A DNA stretch of 64,000 nt from Phylloscopus collybita. Its lineage: Eukaryota; Chordata; Aves; Passeriformes; Phylloscopidae. The notes under the pieces were generated by a model that was given only the letters and a program-made list of their open reading frames with translations, searched no databases and was not told the origin of the DNA. The position numbers and the translations under genes are program-made. This document shows, piece by piece, positions 35,286 through 49,062 of the stretch. Position 1 is the stretch's first letter. The number at the start of each line of letters is the position of its first letter. Where the stretch lies: contig JAJNNQ010000018.1 in NCBI GenBank assembly GCA_027886175.1, positions 18,519,001 through 18,583,000 on the forward strand. The letters are read 5' to 3'.

Positions 35286-38200
35286 TAATCACAGTGGTAG
35301 CTGCAGGATCCATCACTGCTTGCTGTTAATTTAGTTCTCCAGATACACAATAATCTCCATAGCCTCTGCTCTGAAATTGCCTTCAAATAACTAGGATCAT
35401 TAACCCCTCATGGAGGAAGGAATACAGGGACTGAGGTTGCGATCCTGATGAGACAGGAGTCTCAGTACAGGACAACTCTATAACCTAGCCAATCAGAACA
35501 AAGTGCTTGTGGATCATATGGAGAAACCAGGTGCAATTCCTGATTGTCAGAGGGAGTGTTGGATTCTCCACTTTATAGTGGTTAAATCCTTGCATTAGTC
35601 TAATCCTAGATCTAGGTAACTTTAGCATGTAAGCTGGGTTGCCATCAACTGGCAGAATATTCAGTCCCAAGTCAGAAATATTGCATAATAATTCGTTGCA
35701 CAAGGAAAACAAAGTGCTTGTGAATAGGAGTGACAAATCACACAGAAGTATGTGCAGATGCTGTTTAGAAAGACTTAGGGGAGAATCCTTGTCTCATAAA
35801 GAAAAGTTACTGGAAGATGGAAAATATCCATTAAAATCTAGGCTACCACATTTTTTTCCCCAAAAGAGACAAAACGAGATACGTTCTTTCCATTAGTCAC
35901 CTTAATTTTTGAATTCCAGAACTTTTATTTCCCTTTCCTCTATTCCAATGAATAATTAAACATCTAGTGGAATAGGAAAGATTGAAGGAGGCTGACCTGG
36001 CATGTGAGCTATGAGTCAATGGTACCTTATTTCCTAAGAAACGTAGAAGCAATTTTTTTCTGATTCTTCTCCATTAACATCTTAATTTCCCAGTACAATT
36101 CTAAGAGAATTAGATTAATCACTCTCACCTCTCTGCCAATTTTAATCAGAAACAATGACTGCCTGTGAATAATAATTCTTTTCTTTGCAGCTCCAGATGT
36201 TTGTAGAATAAACCACCACTTTCTTTGCCCACACTTAGCACTTACAAGAGGTTTACTTTTAACTTTTTTCACTTAGCAGAGTCTTGAGACTTAGCAGAAC
36301 TCAGGATTTGGAAAATAGGCCTTCTGCTCCCCTTAATTGTGAATATTTGCTTTCATTTCTGCTGAAACCTTTTCTCAAATAGTTTAGTCTGTGGCTATTC
36401 TGGAGACATGATAAAACAGGTGGGCAACCTCTGGATTGGGAGCTCCTGCAAAATTTATGGCTCTAAGCATGGGGACAGTTCTCAGGAAGGATGGATTTCA
36501 GGAAGAGATGTGAAAATCTTGGATAGAACTATAGTAGCCAATTCAGTCTCAGAAATATCAATGTCATTCTCACAAAAAGCAATTTGAAGAGTATCAAGCA
36601 TGCTGTTGTACCTTCCAGATCTTTTTTGCACAGGCTCTTGGTATCATTACACAGCTGGTCTTCTTAACTATCTCCTACAGAGTCCTTCCTGCCACCACCT
36701 GCATATTTTCCTTCAGTACCTCTCTGTGTTTTTTAGTTCCCCCCCCCCCTGTATAGCTTTTCCCTCTCAGCTATGCTCCACCTTCTTTTGCCAGCAGGGG
36801 AAAATGCAACTCAGGATCAAAATTGTTGATTGCCAGACTCTTATGCTGCTATATTTCTTTCTGTATGTTTTTTTCTGTTTTAAAAAAGTGATTTTAAAAG
36901 CAAAAGATACCTCTAAGTCTCTACCTGAAAAATAGCAGCATAAGACAAGATTCATTTTTAGCTAGTTTTATGCTAAGGAAGTAATTTTGTAATTCTGCTA
37001 CCATTCAGCACATCTACCAAAGTGTGTACAGAGTAGCACATACATCTGTCCTGTCCTTTGGAAGCAAATCCTTGTTTAATGTTCCAAACTTTCAGAACAA
37101 TATTAGTCTTGGTCCTTAGGTATCACCAAGTGTATTTCATATTATCAACATAATTTTTCAGTTTATGCATTCTTGATCAGTGGGCATACTAGAATATGTT
37201 CTTGAACCTTTTCTTTGTTACACTTTAATATCTTGGATGTCAAAGAAGCTGTTCTGTTCTAACAGTAATTACTGCCAGAAACTAAATGTATTATCTTCTG
37301 TTTTGAAATTCTTCCTTTACCTTTTTATTTGAAAGCTCTGTACATTAATAAGAAAAAAAAATCCCACACCGTACCTTGAAGCAAGGGAATATGAATTTTA
37401 AAAACAATCATTAGATCATTATTTCTAGCTGCAAGCTTGTCATCCCCATGACCTATTGTATTAATAAAGCCCCAGAATACTAGTTGGCACTGACAGACAG
37501 AGCAATGTACTGCATGTTTTATGAACTATGTATGCAGCTGCTTCTGATTGCTACAGAGACACAAATTCATACAATTTCCTATCAAGAACTCGCTTCTCAA
37601 ACAAAAGCTAACATCCATTCAAATTAAAGAAGTTTGCCCTTCTCAGAAAGAGAATGAAGGAGCCTCAAATCTTCTAACAGTTTGATTTATTTTAACATTA
37701 AAATATTGAGATCATCAAATTTTAATATCGGTGCTGTCACTTTATTCATAAGGTAAGTACAATTCTTACACTCAAGAGCTCAAAAATTACTTCATCTTTA
37801 GAAGGAAATTTATTACACTCTATAGGAAGGTGTGCAATTCCTTCTTTCAGAGAACTTGTGGATTATCTTTTTTCAGAAGAGGCTGAATTTGTGACTTATT
37901 TGCTCTTTTTTTTTTGTACAAAAATGTTTCATTTATTTCTCCTTTCACTTTTTTAGCAGCAGGGAACTGAATGCTTCTTTACTCTCTTGATAATAATAAT
38001 TAGAAATAGAAAACTAATTCATGCAACAAAATAAAAATCAGCTATAAATTCAACCCAGACCTCATCAAAGTAAAAATGCATTTTTCTCATTATAATGATC
38101 AAAACTGTTCTCTTCTGTTCATGCCCCTGTATTCTACTTAGGGCTTCTGTATCCGTTGCTAGCACTTTTATTTGTAGACAGTAGCAATTTCTGGGCTTCA

Positions 38201-40745
38201 GTAAGTTCTTGTGCTCCTAGTTCATAAGACTGCACAGAGCTCTTTCACACAGATCAGGCTCTCTCACTAGGCCAGATCATCAAAGGATAATAAGGAGCAA
38301 TATTATCATTATCTTTCAACAGCTGGGAAATCAAGATTTCATTTGAGTGCATTATTCATCAAAGGCCTCTGTTGTGTCTTTTGTCATCCATACAAGAGAT
38401 GTTATATTGGAAAGGTAGCTAGAAGTCCAAGTAACTCTGTTTAAATTTACTCTGTAGAGGCTACTTATGTATGAGTACTGATGGTCTAATTAAGATCTAG
38501 CATCTTGAAGACAGAGCATGCTTCCATTTGGAAGCAAATAAACTAATTTGCTTTAAGAGGTATTAAGATCCTCTTGCTTTACTTATCATTTCTGGAGACT
38601 ACGTTGCAGCTAGGAAAGCTGAGAGCATACTTGTCTTTTGTAATCTGCTTTATAGGATAACATTTGTCTAGGTCTGCAGCAGTGGTCCAATCTACTGCAT
38701 TTCTTCATAAAAATCATCAAAACAGTAAATGAAACTTACACCTTTGCAGTTAAAAACTGGAAGAAGCAGCTGGGACCTTTATTGTGACAAGGTAAGTCTG
38801 AAGAAGGGCTTGTCTAGAGGGAAAAATGCCTTAAGAAAGAAGAAGGTCAGAAAGACTGTGATGTAAGCATAGAGAAGAATAAGTCAGATTTACAGTGAAA
38901 GAAACAATGGGGTTGCAAGAACAAGGGAAGCTCTCAGGATATCTGAATAAACTGATGCCACAGAGAACATGCTTAAGTAAATTTTTCACTACTGTTAAAT
39001 CAGACCCACTACAAAGGTGTGTACCAAACATTTAAACTTGTCTACTTTTAGTTTCTAGGGCTGAGGTACCAGCTGGATCCAATTCTCATTCCAGCTAATA
39101 GATGGAATGGAGTGTCTTGAGCCAGATCTCAAAAGCCAGTAAGATAAAAATAACTCTATATGGGCTGTTTTTAGAGAGACAACAGAGGCATTTTCATAGG
39201 AAATTAGAAAAGCAAAATCAGAAACGGAAATAATCCTATTAACCAGATAGGAAGGACTGAGGGGGAGTTAATAGCTGGCAGATACAGAGTATCCATTTTG
39301 CATCTGCAAAGAAACGGAGGTTCTGTTCTAATACTTTTCCATAGTTAAAGGGCAAAATATTAGAATTTTATAGAAAGGACCACCATTTTGCACATATCCC
39401 TACTGCTAATGAACAGACAAATTATGTGTGTTTCTGTATGCATACTGTTCAAAATTCACTGCTGTTGAATTTAAAAGTCTTAGGGGATTTTGGCGCTTCC
39501 CTGATCTACCATTCTCTTCAATTGCAAATGGATAAGATGGGAGAAAAGCAGAAAATTCCTTTGGAAGCCTCTGAGCTGAGGTGTGGTGTAATACAACACA
39601 AAGGTGTTAAATATAAGAAATTTCTAAAGCAGATAACCTTTTCATTCAATTTACAAAAATTTAACAGGAGAGCAATTATTCTTTTCCAGTCATAAACATT
39701 ACAATACACATTATTTAATATTTTTCCTTTTCCAAAAGTCTACTCACCTTAAAAATGTGTTTACCTGTTTGCCTTGACAAACCCATAAATTCTAACCAAA
39801 TTTTTATTTAGAAATAAATCAGGATGGTAATTAGAAAGAACGGATACTTAGTATTTCCCTCTTTTCTCTCACAGTGATGGATTGGAGGGTGGATAGGAAA
39901 ATGCATATTTGTGTCTCTGTAAATAAATACAACACCTGGATTATAGCTAGTGATATTAGTAAATCACAATGTGCTTTACAGCTAAGATATTCTCCAGATG
40001 TACATAGACCTCAGAAAAGAGGTCTTAACAGGATTTCAGATATCTGTTTGTTGATGACAGCTGTGACAAAAATATAAAATATTAATTCTGAGAATGTTGT
40101 CTGTCAACATTTTCCACTTTTTCTGGAAAGAGTGTTGTTCATGTATTGTTTCTGTTGCAGAGGCAGTGCAGGTTCTGAGTGGATAGGCTCGATGTTTCTA
40201 TGGGAGTGCAGTGTATTGCATAGTAGCCTCTACTCTGATGCCATGTGCACTCATTCTTGTCTTCCTCGATTATTTCCTAGAGCTTACAGTGTGGTCTTGA
40301 TCTATAGAATTCCTGAAAATATTTCAGAGAAGGTGGGCTCTCAAGAGAATACTTTGACTCTTCAAATTACTAGTTCACTTCCTTCATGGTGCTACATGTT
40401 GTTGCTGTGCTGCTCTTGAACCAAACACTGAGAAATTATTTGTTTGGTTTTACAGCAAAATATTTAAATATGCAGGTGCTCCACATTGGAAGGACAGTGT
40501 GGGCTGTGTGTTCTTGTTGTGTAGCATAAGAGTGTGGATACTCCACTCAATCCTAAAATAAAAATAGATTCTGTAGAAGTAACATATTTAAGATAAGCCA
40601 CAAGACTTGCTGCACGCCTTAAGTCCTAGAAAATGATTTTGGTTCTGCATGACATATAGGCTTCCTGCACAGACCAAAGACCACATTCATTGTATCTGAA
40701 TGCATGGACATGAAAATCTATCCACACAGAGACACTACAATTTAG

Positions 40746-40760
40746 AAAAAAAAAAAAAAA
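40746..40760. repeat. A15 homopolymer
   Basis: Fifteen consecutive A with no attached retroposed sequence recognised. Confidence 0.85.
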
Positions 40761-42148
40761 TTAATATGTCCTGGACAACTTAGTGAAGGAAGAATTATCA
40801 AGGTGCCATGGCTGACTCATTGCTCAGACTTTATTGAGGATTAGCCTTAAATAACTTCATGATTCAAATGTATCTATCTTAAAAATAGAAAACCCAGTTT
40901 CGTTAAAATGATTAGAAAAATGTGATGCGGTTTGGTAACAAGTCAGTTTGAACACACTATAATCTACTGGTTGTGTGTTTTACCTTTTCAATACCTGAGG
41001 AGTTTTGAAGAAGAAATATGGCATTTTATAAGAATATAAGTTCACTGACACGCAAAAGTATGATGCAGTAGCTCTGTGCACTACTTATGTGGGAAGGTTT
41101 TGTTGTGAATAGTGTTTGATAAGCTACATCCAACTGTTGTCTGGGCTGAAGCAATCAGAGAATGGAGGCCAGTACAGAAATTCACAAAGATTTGAGTTAG
41201 AGACAGTCCTGCAGACTTAGATTGGTGAGTGTGGTTCTAACCTTATCTACTTTGCAAGTCTTCATTTAGACAATGTTTGGTACACTGAAAAGTATTTTCT
41301 TAACCTGAAGAAACCACTAAAATGCTGTTATTATTAACTACAGAAGATTTTATATTACACAGAATTTAGGCTCTGTATGACGCATTTAGAAAAAACAAAA
41401 TTAAGCATATTCTTATTTTAAGAAAAAAAAATTGACATTTCCCCTGGAAGAATTTATATGACATCCAAAGTCCAGCTGTGCAGAATCAGAGGTAACTCCA
41501 CTGTGACTGGGTGTATATTTAGGCACTATATCTTCCATTTGAAACTGCTTTTTTCACAGGACCCTGGAGATCCTGGGTTAGGCTTTCTATATGACACTTA
41601 ATGTACCATGGAAGTACTGTGCTTATCATAAAAAACCCTAGTCAAGTAAATTTAAAATACGTCCGTGAGAGGAAATACTTATGGTAGAAGTGCCTTTTGA
41701 TTAGAAAACATGTGCAGGAAGTTCAAATTCATCTCAGCTGCAGGCAATTTGAATCTGCTCGTCTTTTTTACCATTTTTACCATAGGATGCCTTCATCATT
41801 AATCTGCTGCCTCTTTCATATTTCTGTTGAATCTGGACCACCAGATGCAAGAAATAGTGCAGCATATCTGGTCACAAAATCTGATCTTGTTTATTGAATT
41901 TTCTCTCCAGTTTAAGTATTTGCTGCACCAAGATCACTGACTGGGAAAAAGAAGCAAACAAAAAACCAAACCCAACAAAAAGCCTAATGTAACTTCAGAT
42001 CTCTGGGTTACTTAGTTCTTGTTCCTGGGTTGCCTATTTACCTGCTCCCATACCCTTTTACTCAGAAGTAAGTAGCTTACTAATTACTCTTTTCTGACAG
42101 TTTAAGTCTTCACTTTTCAATCTTTGCCTCTGGGGTATGCACTTTGAT

Positions 42149-42179
42149 CTCCCTTTCCCTTCTTTCCCTTTCCCTTTCC
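42149..42179. repeat. CCCTTT-type pyrimidine tract
   Basis: An imperfect repeat of CCCTTT/CCCTTC units, all pyrimidine on the plus strand. Confidence 0.85.
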
Positions 42180-45100
42180 ATTGTGGGACCATGCAAGAGC
42201 CCAAAGAGGCACACAGCTACAAAAGCAGACAGTAGGAGAGGGGAAATGGAAATGGTAACCTGCAGAGTGAGAGTAGATGTGGTGTAGATACAAGAAGCCA
42301 GGACATCTTGATGCTGACATCTGTGTAACCTTGAGCAGCAACTGCTCAGTTAGTTCACCTCCTTGTGTCCCAAGAAAGTAAATGGCCTTCATTTGGAAAG
42401 ATGACCAAGGACTATTAACATCCACTTACCAAGACTTCCTTGTTCACTCTTAGTTTATTGCTTGTGTAATGCTTTCTGCTAAGCCTTTGAAAGATGAGAT
42501 TCTGGCATATGTTTCACTGAAGAGTTAAATGGGGTATAGAAGGACAAAGGAGGATTTCATAATATCTGCTATAGAATCTCCATGCACCATTACATTGCAA
42601 CCGAAGCACAGGACTTATAGGATATATATCTAATTTGAGAGGCTGCCCTGTTAGCCTCTTACGTGTCTGCTCACTGTGAAGGTATGCTACTCTATTCTAC
42701 CTGAAGTATTTAGACTAAACCAAACCTTTGAGCATCTTCAAAATTCTGTCTAGCCAGAAAAAAGGGCATTTATCAAGCTGCTTACACCTTCTGTATCAGA
42801 GAGACCATAAAACCCTTTGAGGCCATCACTATGTATCTTGACATCTCTAAGTTCTACCACAGTAAATAAAAGAACATGGGTAGAAGTCTTCATTGTTAAA
42901 GTGCATCAAGCCTGACAACCTTACAAGAAGTTGGGCAGAGTCAGCTTCCTTGTTTTGACAAGGTTTTCCTCCAGGATGATCAATGAGAAAGCCACATTAA
43001 ATGATGACTCTTCCTTTCCACTTTCATGTGTTTCCTCTGTCAACCTGAGAGCATTGGAAAACCCTCTCCTCAACTTGCCATTTTGCAAGTAACATGGCAG
43101 TCAGATCTAGGCTCTCTGCCAAAAATGGTCCTTGGCTTTACTATTTGTTTCAATAAAACTTGTGTTCCATAAAGAGAACCCAGTGTGTATAAACTTTCAG
43201 AAATTTAGACTTCAGTTTTGCATTCCCATATGTGAAAAAAGTTTGATGACTTAGAAAACAGCTGAGCAGCCTTCCCATGTGTAGAACGGAATAAGCAGGC
43301 AGGTCACAAATCCTTTTGTTCTTTTTCGTGAACATATATTAAATGAGTTTCCAAAACTAATGGTGCAATTGTGCAATAGTTGACATATTTCTCATATCTC
43401 ATGAACTAGAAGTCAGCCAGCTGACTTTTGAAGCTTTCAAAACCATTAATCTATCATTCTGGGTATTGATCTTTGTGCATTGTAGGGAGGTTTCCATCAC
43501 AAAAAATATAGCAGAAAACATTATTTCAATTATTTGCCCTAAGCTACTCCAAACTTTTGGTTTGTTGTTAGATTTCAAGGGTTGATGCATTGGTCGATCA
43601 ATTAAGATGGATTACCAGCATTTCCCTTTGCAGTTCATTTCAGTTTTACCAGTGTTTCAGGATAAAAACCAGGGTGAACACTAACATGATATAATTTTAC
43701 AGGCTGCAAACACAAACCAATATTGCTATCTTCATTCAATTCCTCTGGAAAGGAGTGGAAAATAGATGTTGCAATAAGTGTCCCACGTGTCTTGCGTTCC
43801 TTTGTTGGTGACTGAAGGACATTTTATATCTTTCACTTTTACACTGATTCTGTCTACCAGCTATCCTATAATCTTTCAGTTGCAAGTTGCTCTTGTCGTA
43901 TTGTCAGAATCAGCGAGTCTTCAGTGATGGCAAATTATTGTTTGTAGCCATGCCTGTAGGTATTAAAGTCTCTATGAGGATCTGGATAGAAGCTAAAACT
44001 AAGCTAAATGGGAAACTTCACAATAAAATTTTTAGCGCCAGTGGAAGGAGTTTGTGTCTCCCTGCTGCTGTTCACTCTTGCCCTTGGAATGGCCCACTGG
44101 GCTGGTTTGGCAGAAATGTTTGTACTAGCTGCTACGTGGTGGGCTGAGCTGGGGAAGGAAGAAGGTGGCAGAAAGCCAAAAAAGAAAAATGTCTGGGAAG
44201 CTGGTGGTGTCAGTTACCCAGGGTAGTTCAAACAGTTTCACTGCTGAAGTCTTAGCCACAGCCTTAGAGTTCAGCACTTAGGTTTTCTGGCAGATCAGGT
44301 TTCAGGTTTTCCTTCACGACACAATCAGATACATCTGGGTCAGAGCCTGGAAACAGTTCCTGTCTGGGTTGGGTTTGACTTGGCTGTAACTAAAACCACA
44401 GGAGCTCTTTCATAAAACCAAGTAATGGGAAAGGAATCAGACTGAGGTTCAAATCTTGGCTTATCTTAAAGTGATGTTATCTTAAGTATAAGCTTATTTT
44501 TTGTGTTGCATTTTGCATGTGCCTCACTGAATAAGGGGTTATACAAGAGGTAGAGTTAAAAGCAAAAACATTCCCCTGCTATTTAGAGGATGCAAAAACC
44601 ATTCCAAAACCAAATCAGTTGCACTTGCAGTGCTAGTAGAAAAGCCAATCTGTGCAGCATCATGCACAAGATAACTTACTGTCACTCTGTATAAACTTGG
44701 CAATTTACTTAAAAGAATGTAATTCAAACTATTCATTTAGTAAATACCACAGATTTCCACTGGATATTAGTAAGTTGATGAGCCCAATTTAGTTAGACAT
44801 TATAATTAATTGCTCCCAAAATGCCTAAACAAAGGGGTATCATCAAATAATCAATTACTCAGCAGCTTTTAATTGAGACAGCTACTTCTATTTTTTATTT
44901 TCAGCCTTTCAGAAGTTTAGGAATCCATTTTAATGATCAGAAAATTGTATCCATGTTTATGGAAATATAGACACTTTAAAACAAGGACAGAATTCATGCC
45001 TGGCTCAAATGTATGTCATAGACTGGCATATACAAGAAAAAGGCTTCATTTACTCTACTTTTTAAAGTTAATGATGTGTGTATATAATAACTTAAAATCT

Positions 45101-46708
45101 AATGTCTTCAAGTGCTAGCTATGGATTTTCCAGAACAGCTGGATACAAGATGCATGCTAATTCAGAGAGCAGCTGGACCTTCCTCCGCTGTTGTGAATAG
45201 ATGGGATTCAAATGGAAGGTTGCTACCTACTGCCAAACAAAATTTTCAAGTGCTGTGTTCTCCTGGGATGTTTTGATTAAATTAAGAGGTTTCAGCCAGT
45301 TCAGTCAGTGAGGTGTAATGGGTAGCAAAAGGTTCTGTTCTCTGCACATTATTGGATACAATATGTAGGTCTTTTGCTAATTTTTAAGTCTGCAAGTGTA
45401 AATTCCTAAAGTACTATAAAGATTATCTGAGCTTTTAAAGTCATATTAAACATTTCCATACGTTAAAAAGACATCCAAGACTATCCTCACATACTACATT
45501 ATGTATTTTTCTAACCCCAAACTAGAATATTTTTTCAAGGAAAAAAAAACAAACAAAACCCACCTATGACAAAAAGCAAGAAAAATGTTACTTAAAATGA
45601 CTACAAGTGTCTGGAGGAAAACATCCTGTACTTTTTAATTATTTTCTCAGCTCCCATCCATGCTGCAGGACTTCACTGTCTTTATTCTTGAGAGATTGCT
45701 TTATCCCCAGAGCAAGTATGACTTTATTATTCCAATTTTTACACATTTGAGTTCATGTCACATTTTGGACTGAAATCTTTACCATCTCTTCTTCTGTTTA
45801 CTCAGCATGAATATCTGGTACATGCAGTAATTCAGTTTAGCCTTATCAGACATGGGGTCCCATGGTAACAGTGGGGAATATCTTCATTATTAATAATATT
45901 ATGGGTACAGAATATGACTTATGGAAGCTGTGTCTATTTATTTGTGGAGTTTCTCTAGTGTTATCTGTCCTCTGCTAATTAGAATTTAGTTGACAAAGAC
46001 GTGGAGTGAAAAGGAGGGAGGACATTTTTGTTTTGACTGTTAATTACAGTCAGATTTTGTAATGTGTCTATATTGGACATTGCAGCACAGAAAAGATGCA
46101 TAAAACCTCATCTTTAAATTAATGTGCTAAGATAATAAAAGGAATTTAGCCACAGAAGTATTGAACTTCATGTAAGATTCCCAAAGATTATGAACTGGGA
46201 AGGAGAAAAATTAATCTCACCAAAATTGGATAGATTCTGTGGGATACACTGACTGATTTGCTGTCACACAGTGTTATTGTTGCTCTGTGCTCCATACCAT
46301 CACAGCCTGGAGGAGAGTAATATAAATCTTCCATGGATTCAATTGAACTGCTTTCCTATGGTACCAATCTACAAGAAGCTTGGAAATGGATTTAATCCAA
46401 TGCACTGAAATTTTGACCACCTTCCACATAACTGAAATCACCGGGAGTATTGGAAGCTCAGCTCCTCCTGGGCTAATATAGAGAAGGAGCTGAATTTTCA
46501 GCTCAGATAGACTTGAATGCACAGCACAAATATTCAGTGGTGAAATGCATGTGTTCCTGCCATGTGTTTTGCATGTAGCAATGTCTATGAGGGAGTGGAA
46601 AGAATTTTGTCAGTATTTTTGTTTTATTCCACTGCACTTTTGTCTGTTATGTTATGGGAGAGAGAAATTAGATGTAACTTATCTTCAGCCATGGGTAACG
46701 TACCTTCA

Positions 46709-46732
46709 GACATGAAGGAATTCCTTCATGTC
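46709..46732. repeat. perfect 24-bp palindrome
   Basis: The half-site GACATGAAGGAA (46709-46720) is followed immediately by its exact reverse complement (46721-46732), centred on GAATTC, with no spacer. The symmetry ends at A/A on both sides. It could form a cruciform or bind a dimeric protein; no matching factor is recognised. It lies in a 137-codon open frame (46562-46975) that does not look coding. Confidence 0.95.
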
Positions 46733-47985
46733 AATGCTGCATTTATACTAGGCACACTGTGCTCTTCTGTCCCATGGAGTGGAATATGTTTCACTTGTGC
46801 GTTGGGGCTCTGGCACCACTTGATGGAAAAATGGCCACTTGTCAAGGCTGCAGGTGGAAAGGGTTGCTTTCAACAGATCTTCTTTGAGGGAGAGCCACTT
46901 GGAAGACTCTTTTCATCATATGTTCCTCGTTTGGCAGCTTCACTGCTGTGCTGGGACCTTTCTGCGGTTCCATAATTCAATATAGCCATGAAGTGGAGAA
47001 GTTGTGTGATGCAGTCTGATACATGGGTGAGATGCTAGTGATGAGCAAATGTGAGGCAGAAGTCAACTGTGGGTTTTCTTTCAATGAAAGAGGCTTTCTA
47101 GACCTGAAATAGTGAACAAAAAGAGTTTATTTCCCCTAGCAGCGTAAGTAGTTGGAATTTTTATAAGATCTGTATTATTTTTAAAGAAATTTGAAGAAAG
47201 CCTGAGTGATTTTAACTGTTACTAATGTCCTTTACTGAACAGACAATCCTAAGTTCTGTTAAGCAGTTTTTCCATTTAGATTCTTAATGTTTGCCTGGAA
47301 TAAGCTTCTACATCTGAAGTAAGTTGAGAAAGTGGGTTTCCACAAGTTATTTGTTTCTGTCCTGAAGAATCAGCCACAGAGGCAAACCAAAAGATATTCA
47401 CATCCTGAATCTGGTATGCAGTTTGGAAAGTACACCTTACAGACAAACTCTGAGCCACAGCATGTGCTGCTGGTATTTATAAAAAAAGTATATGTCAAAC
47501 AATAAAAGTCCAGCAAAACAAAAAGAAAAGCCTGGAAGAAGACCTCAAGAAAAGATACAGCAAGCACAGCTTGTTGATGGCATCAATTTGTAGAGGTGTT
47601 CCCACCATCAGGCTCTGAGGCTGCCCAAGGGAAGCTGTTTCTTTTTCCAGTATCCAGAGGATCTCAATAGGGAATGAAAACAGTTGTTTCTCATCTATTC
47701 CTGGTAAAATTTCAGAATATTCGGGCCCCTGGGTTAAATGATTCCTAGAGCTAATGCTTATAATTCCCCCCCTTTTTTTTCAAACAAAATCTTTTCAGTG
47801 TCTCTCAGGCTAGAATGAATTTATGCTCAGCATGAGTACTATTCCCTGCCTCTTGCATGAGTGGGAGCAGGAGCAGATCTTGTTTTGGATCCAGTGGAAA
47901 TATTGGCAGGGACCTTGGAATTTGTGCATAGCTTTGAGTCCTACAGGCAAATAATAGCATGCAGCAGAAAAACCTACTGAGCTGG
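46733..47985. other. unique non-coding sequence
   Basis: No gene or recognisable repeat was seen between the palindrome and the long LTR. Confidence 0.45.
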
Positions 47986-49062
47986 TGTAGTGGGTTGATG
48001 CTGGACCAATTCCTGCCACCCACCAAAGCTGCTCACTCACTCTCCTCTGCAAACTGGACAGAGGAGAGAAAATTTAATTAAGGGTTCATGAGTTAACGTA
48101 AGGACCAGGAGAGATCTCACATGAAATACAATTACGGGTAAAACAGGTTCTATTTAGAGACATGAAGTGAACTTATTACTAACAGCATCAGAGCAGGATA
48201 ATGAGAAATTAAATATGCCCTTAAAAACACCTTCCCCCTCTCCTCCCTAGGTCCCAGATCTACCCCCTACCCCAGCAGCACAGGGAGACAGGGAATGGGG
48301 CTTATGGTCAGTTCATCATCTATGGTTTCTCCTGCTACTGAGGGAGCAGATTCCTTCCCCTGCTGCACTGTGGGGTGCCTCCCATGGGAGACAGTTCTCC
48401 ATGAACTTCTCCAGTGTGGCTCCATCTCACAAGCAGCAGCTCCCTGAAACCTGCTGAACATGAGTCCCTCCCATGGGCAACAGTCCTCCCAAAACTGATG
48501 CAACCTGGGCCACTCTTGCACAGGGTGCAGTCCTCCAAGGACAGGCTGCTCTAGCCTGGGAGCAGGGCCACTCTCTCCATGGGTCTCTCAGTGGTCACAG
48601 CCTCCTCCAGGCTCCAGTGTGGGCTCCTTCACAGGCTGGATGGGGATCTCTGCTCCCCCAGGGACCTCCATGGCTGCAGGGCACAGCTGCCTCACCATGG
48701 TCTGCACCATGGGCTGCAGGGGAATCTCAGCTCCAGTGCCTGGAGCACCTCCTGCCCCTCCTTCTGCACTGACCTTGCTGTCTGCAGAGTTGTTCCTCTC
48801 ACTACTCTCACCCTGCTCTTCCCTGGCCGCAATTAAAACTGCACAAGCCCTTTTTGTTTTCCTTTCTTCCTAAATCTGTTATCACAAAGGCTCTACCACT
48901 GTTTCTAAATGGCCCACCCTTGGCCAGTGACATGTCCATCTTTGGAGCTTCCAGGGAATGACTCTGCTGGATGTGGAGGAATCTTCCAGCAACTTCTCAC
49001 AGAAGCAGCACCTGTAGCCCACTGTCCCACTATCAAAAACCAGGCCATGCAAACCTAATACA
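47986..49062 (-). mobile_element. long solo LTR of an avian endogenous retrovirus
   Basis: This 1077-bp element begins TGTAGTGGGTTGATG and ends CCTAATACA, with TGTA/TACA termini. Landmarks shared with a well-known bird LTR are GGACAGAGGAGAGAAAATTT (48057-48076), CAGCACAGGGAGACAGGGAA (48275-48294), TGCAGGGGAATCTCAGCTCC, TGACCTTGCTGTCTGCAGAG and TTATCACAAAGGCTCTACCA. Sense is on minus, where it reads TGTATTAGGTTTGCATGGC. The middle (48370-48740) is built of degenerate CCCATGGG-plus-CAGTCCTCC modules and is much richer in G+C than its surroundings. Flanks GCTGG and GTAGG match only partly. No internal viral genes adjoin. The overlapping open frames at 48267-48873 are by-products of its composition. 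Confidence 0.92.
48370..48740 (-). repeat. degenerate GC-rich modules inside the LTR
   Basis: Repeated variants of CCCATGGG, CAGTCCTCC and CTCCAGTGTGGG recur at irregular spacing. The recalled family consensus has CCCACGGG and CCAGCGTGGG, so many TG/CA pairs here look like decayed CpG sites. Confidence 0.65.

Larger units (their letters stand above)
35286..46708. other. unique non-coding sequence
   Basis: About 11.4 kb with no supported exon, RNA gene or identifiable transposon. Small features include a C-run near 36740, an A15 run (40746-40760) and a CCCTTT-type pyrimidine tract (42149-42179). About 37430-37620 has the texture of a conserved element. Weak MIR-like hints near 38290-38340 were not strong enough to call. 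Confidence 0.42.

Noticed and set aside
38290..38340. Possible additional MIR-like fragment
   Set aside because: Only one short block resembles the family and the order of landmarks could not be followed.
46562..46975. 137-codon open frame on the plus strand
   Set aside because: No recognisable domain and no exon context. It spans the 24-bp palindrome. Frames of this length are expected occasionally by chance in 64 kb read in six frames.
48267..48873. Cluster of overlapping open frames on both strands
   Set aside because: Produced by the GC-rich modular middle of the solo LTR at 47986-49062.
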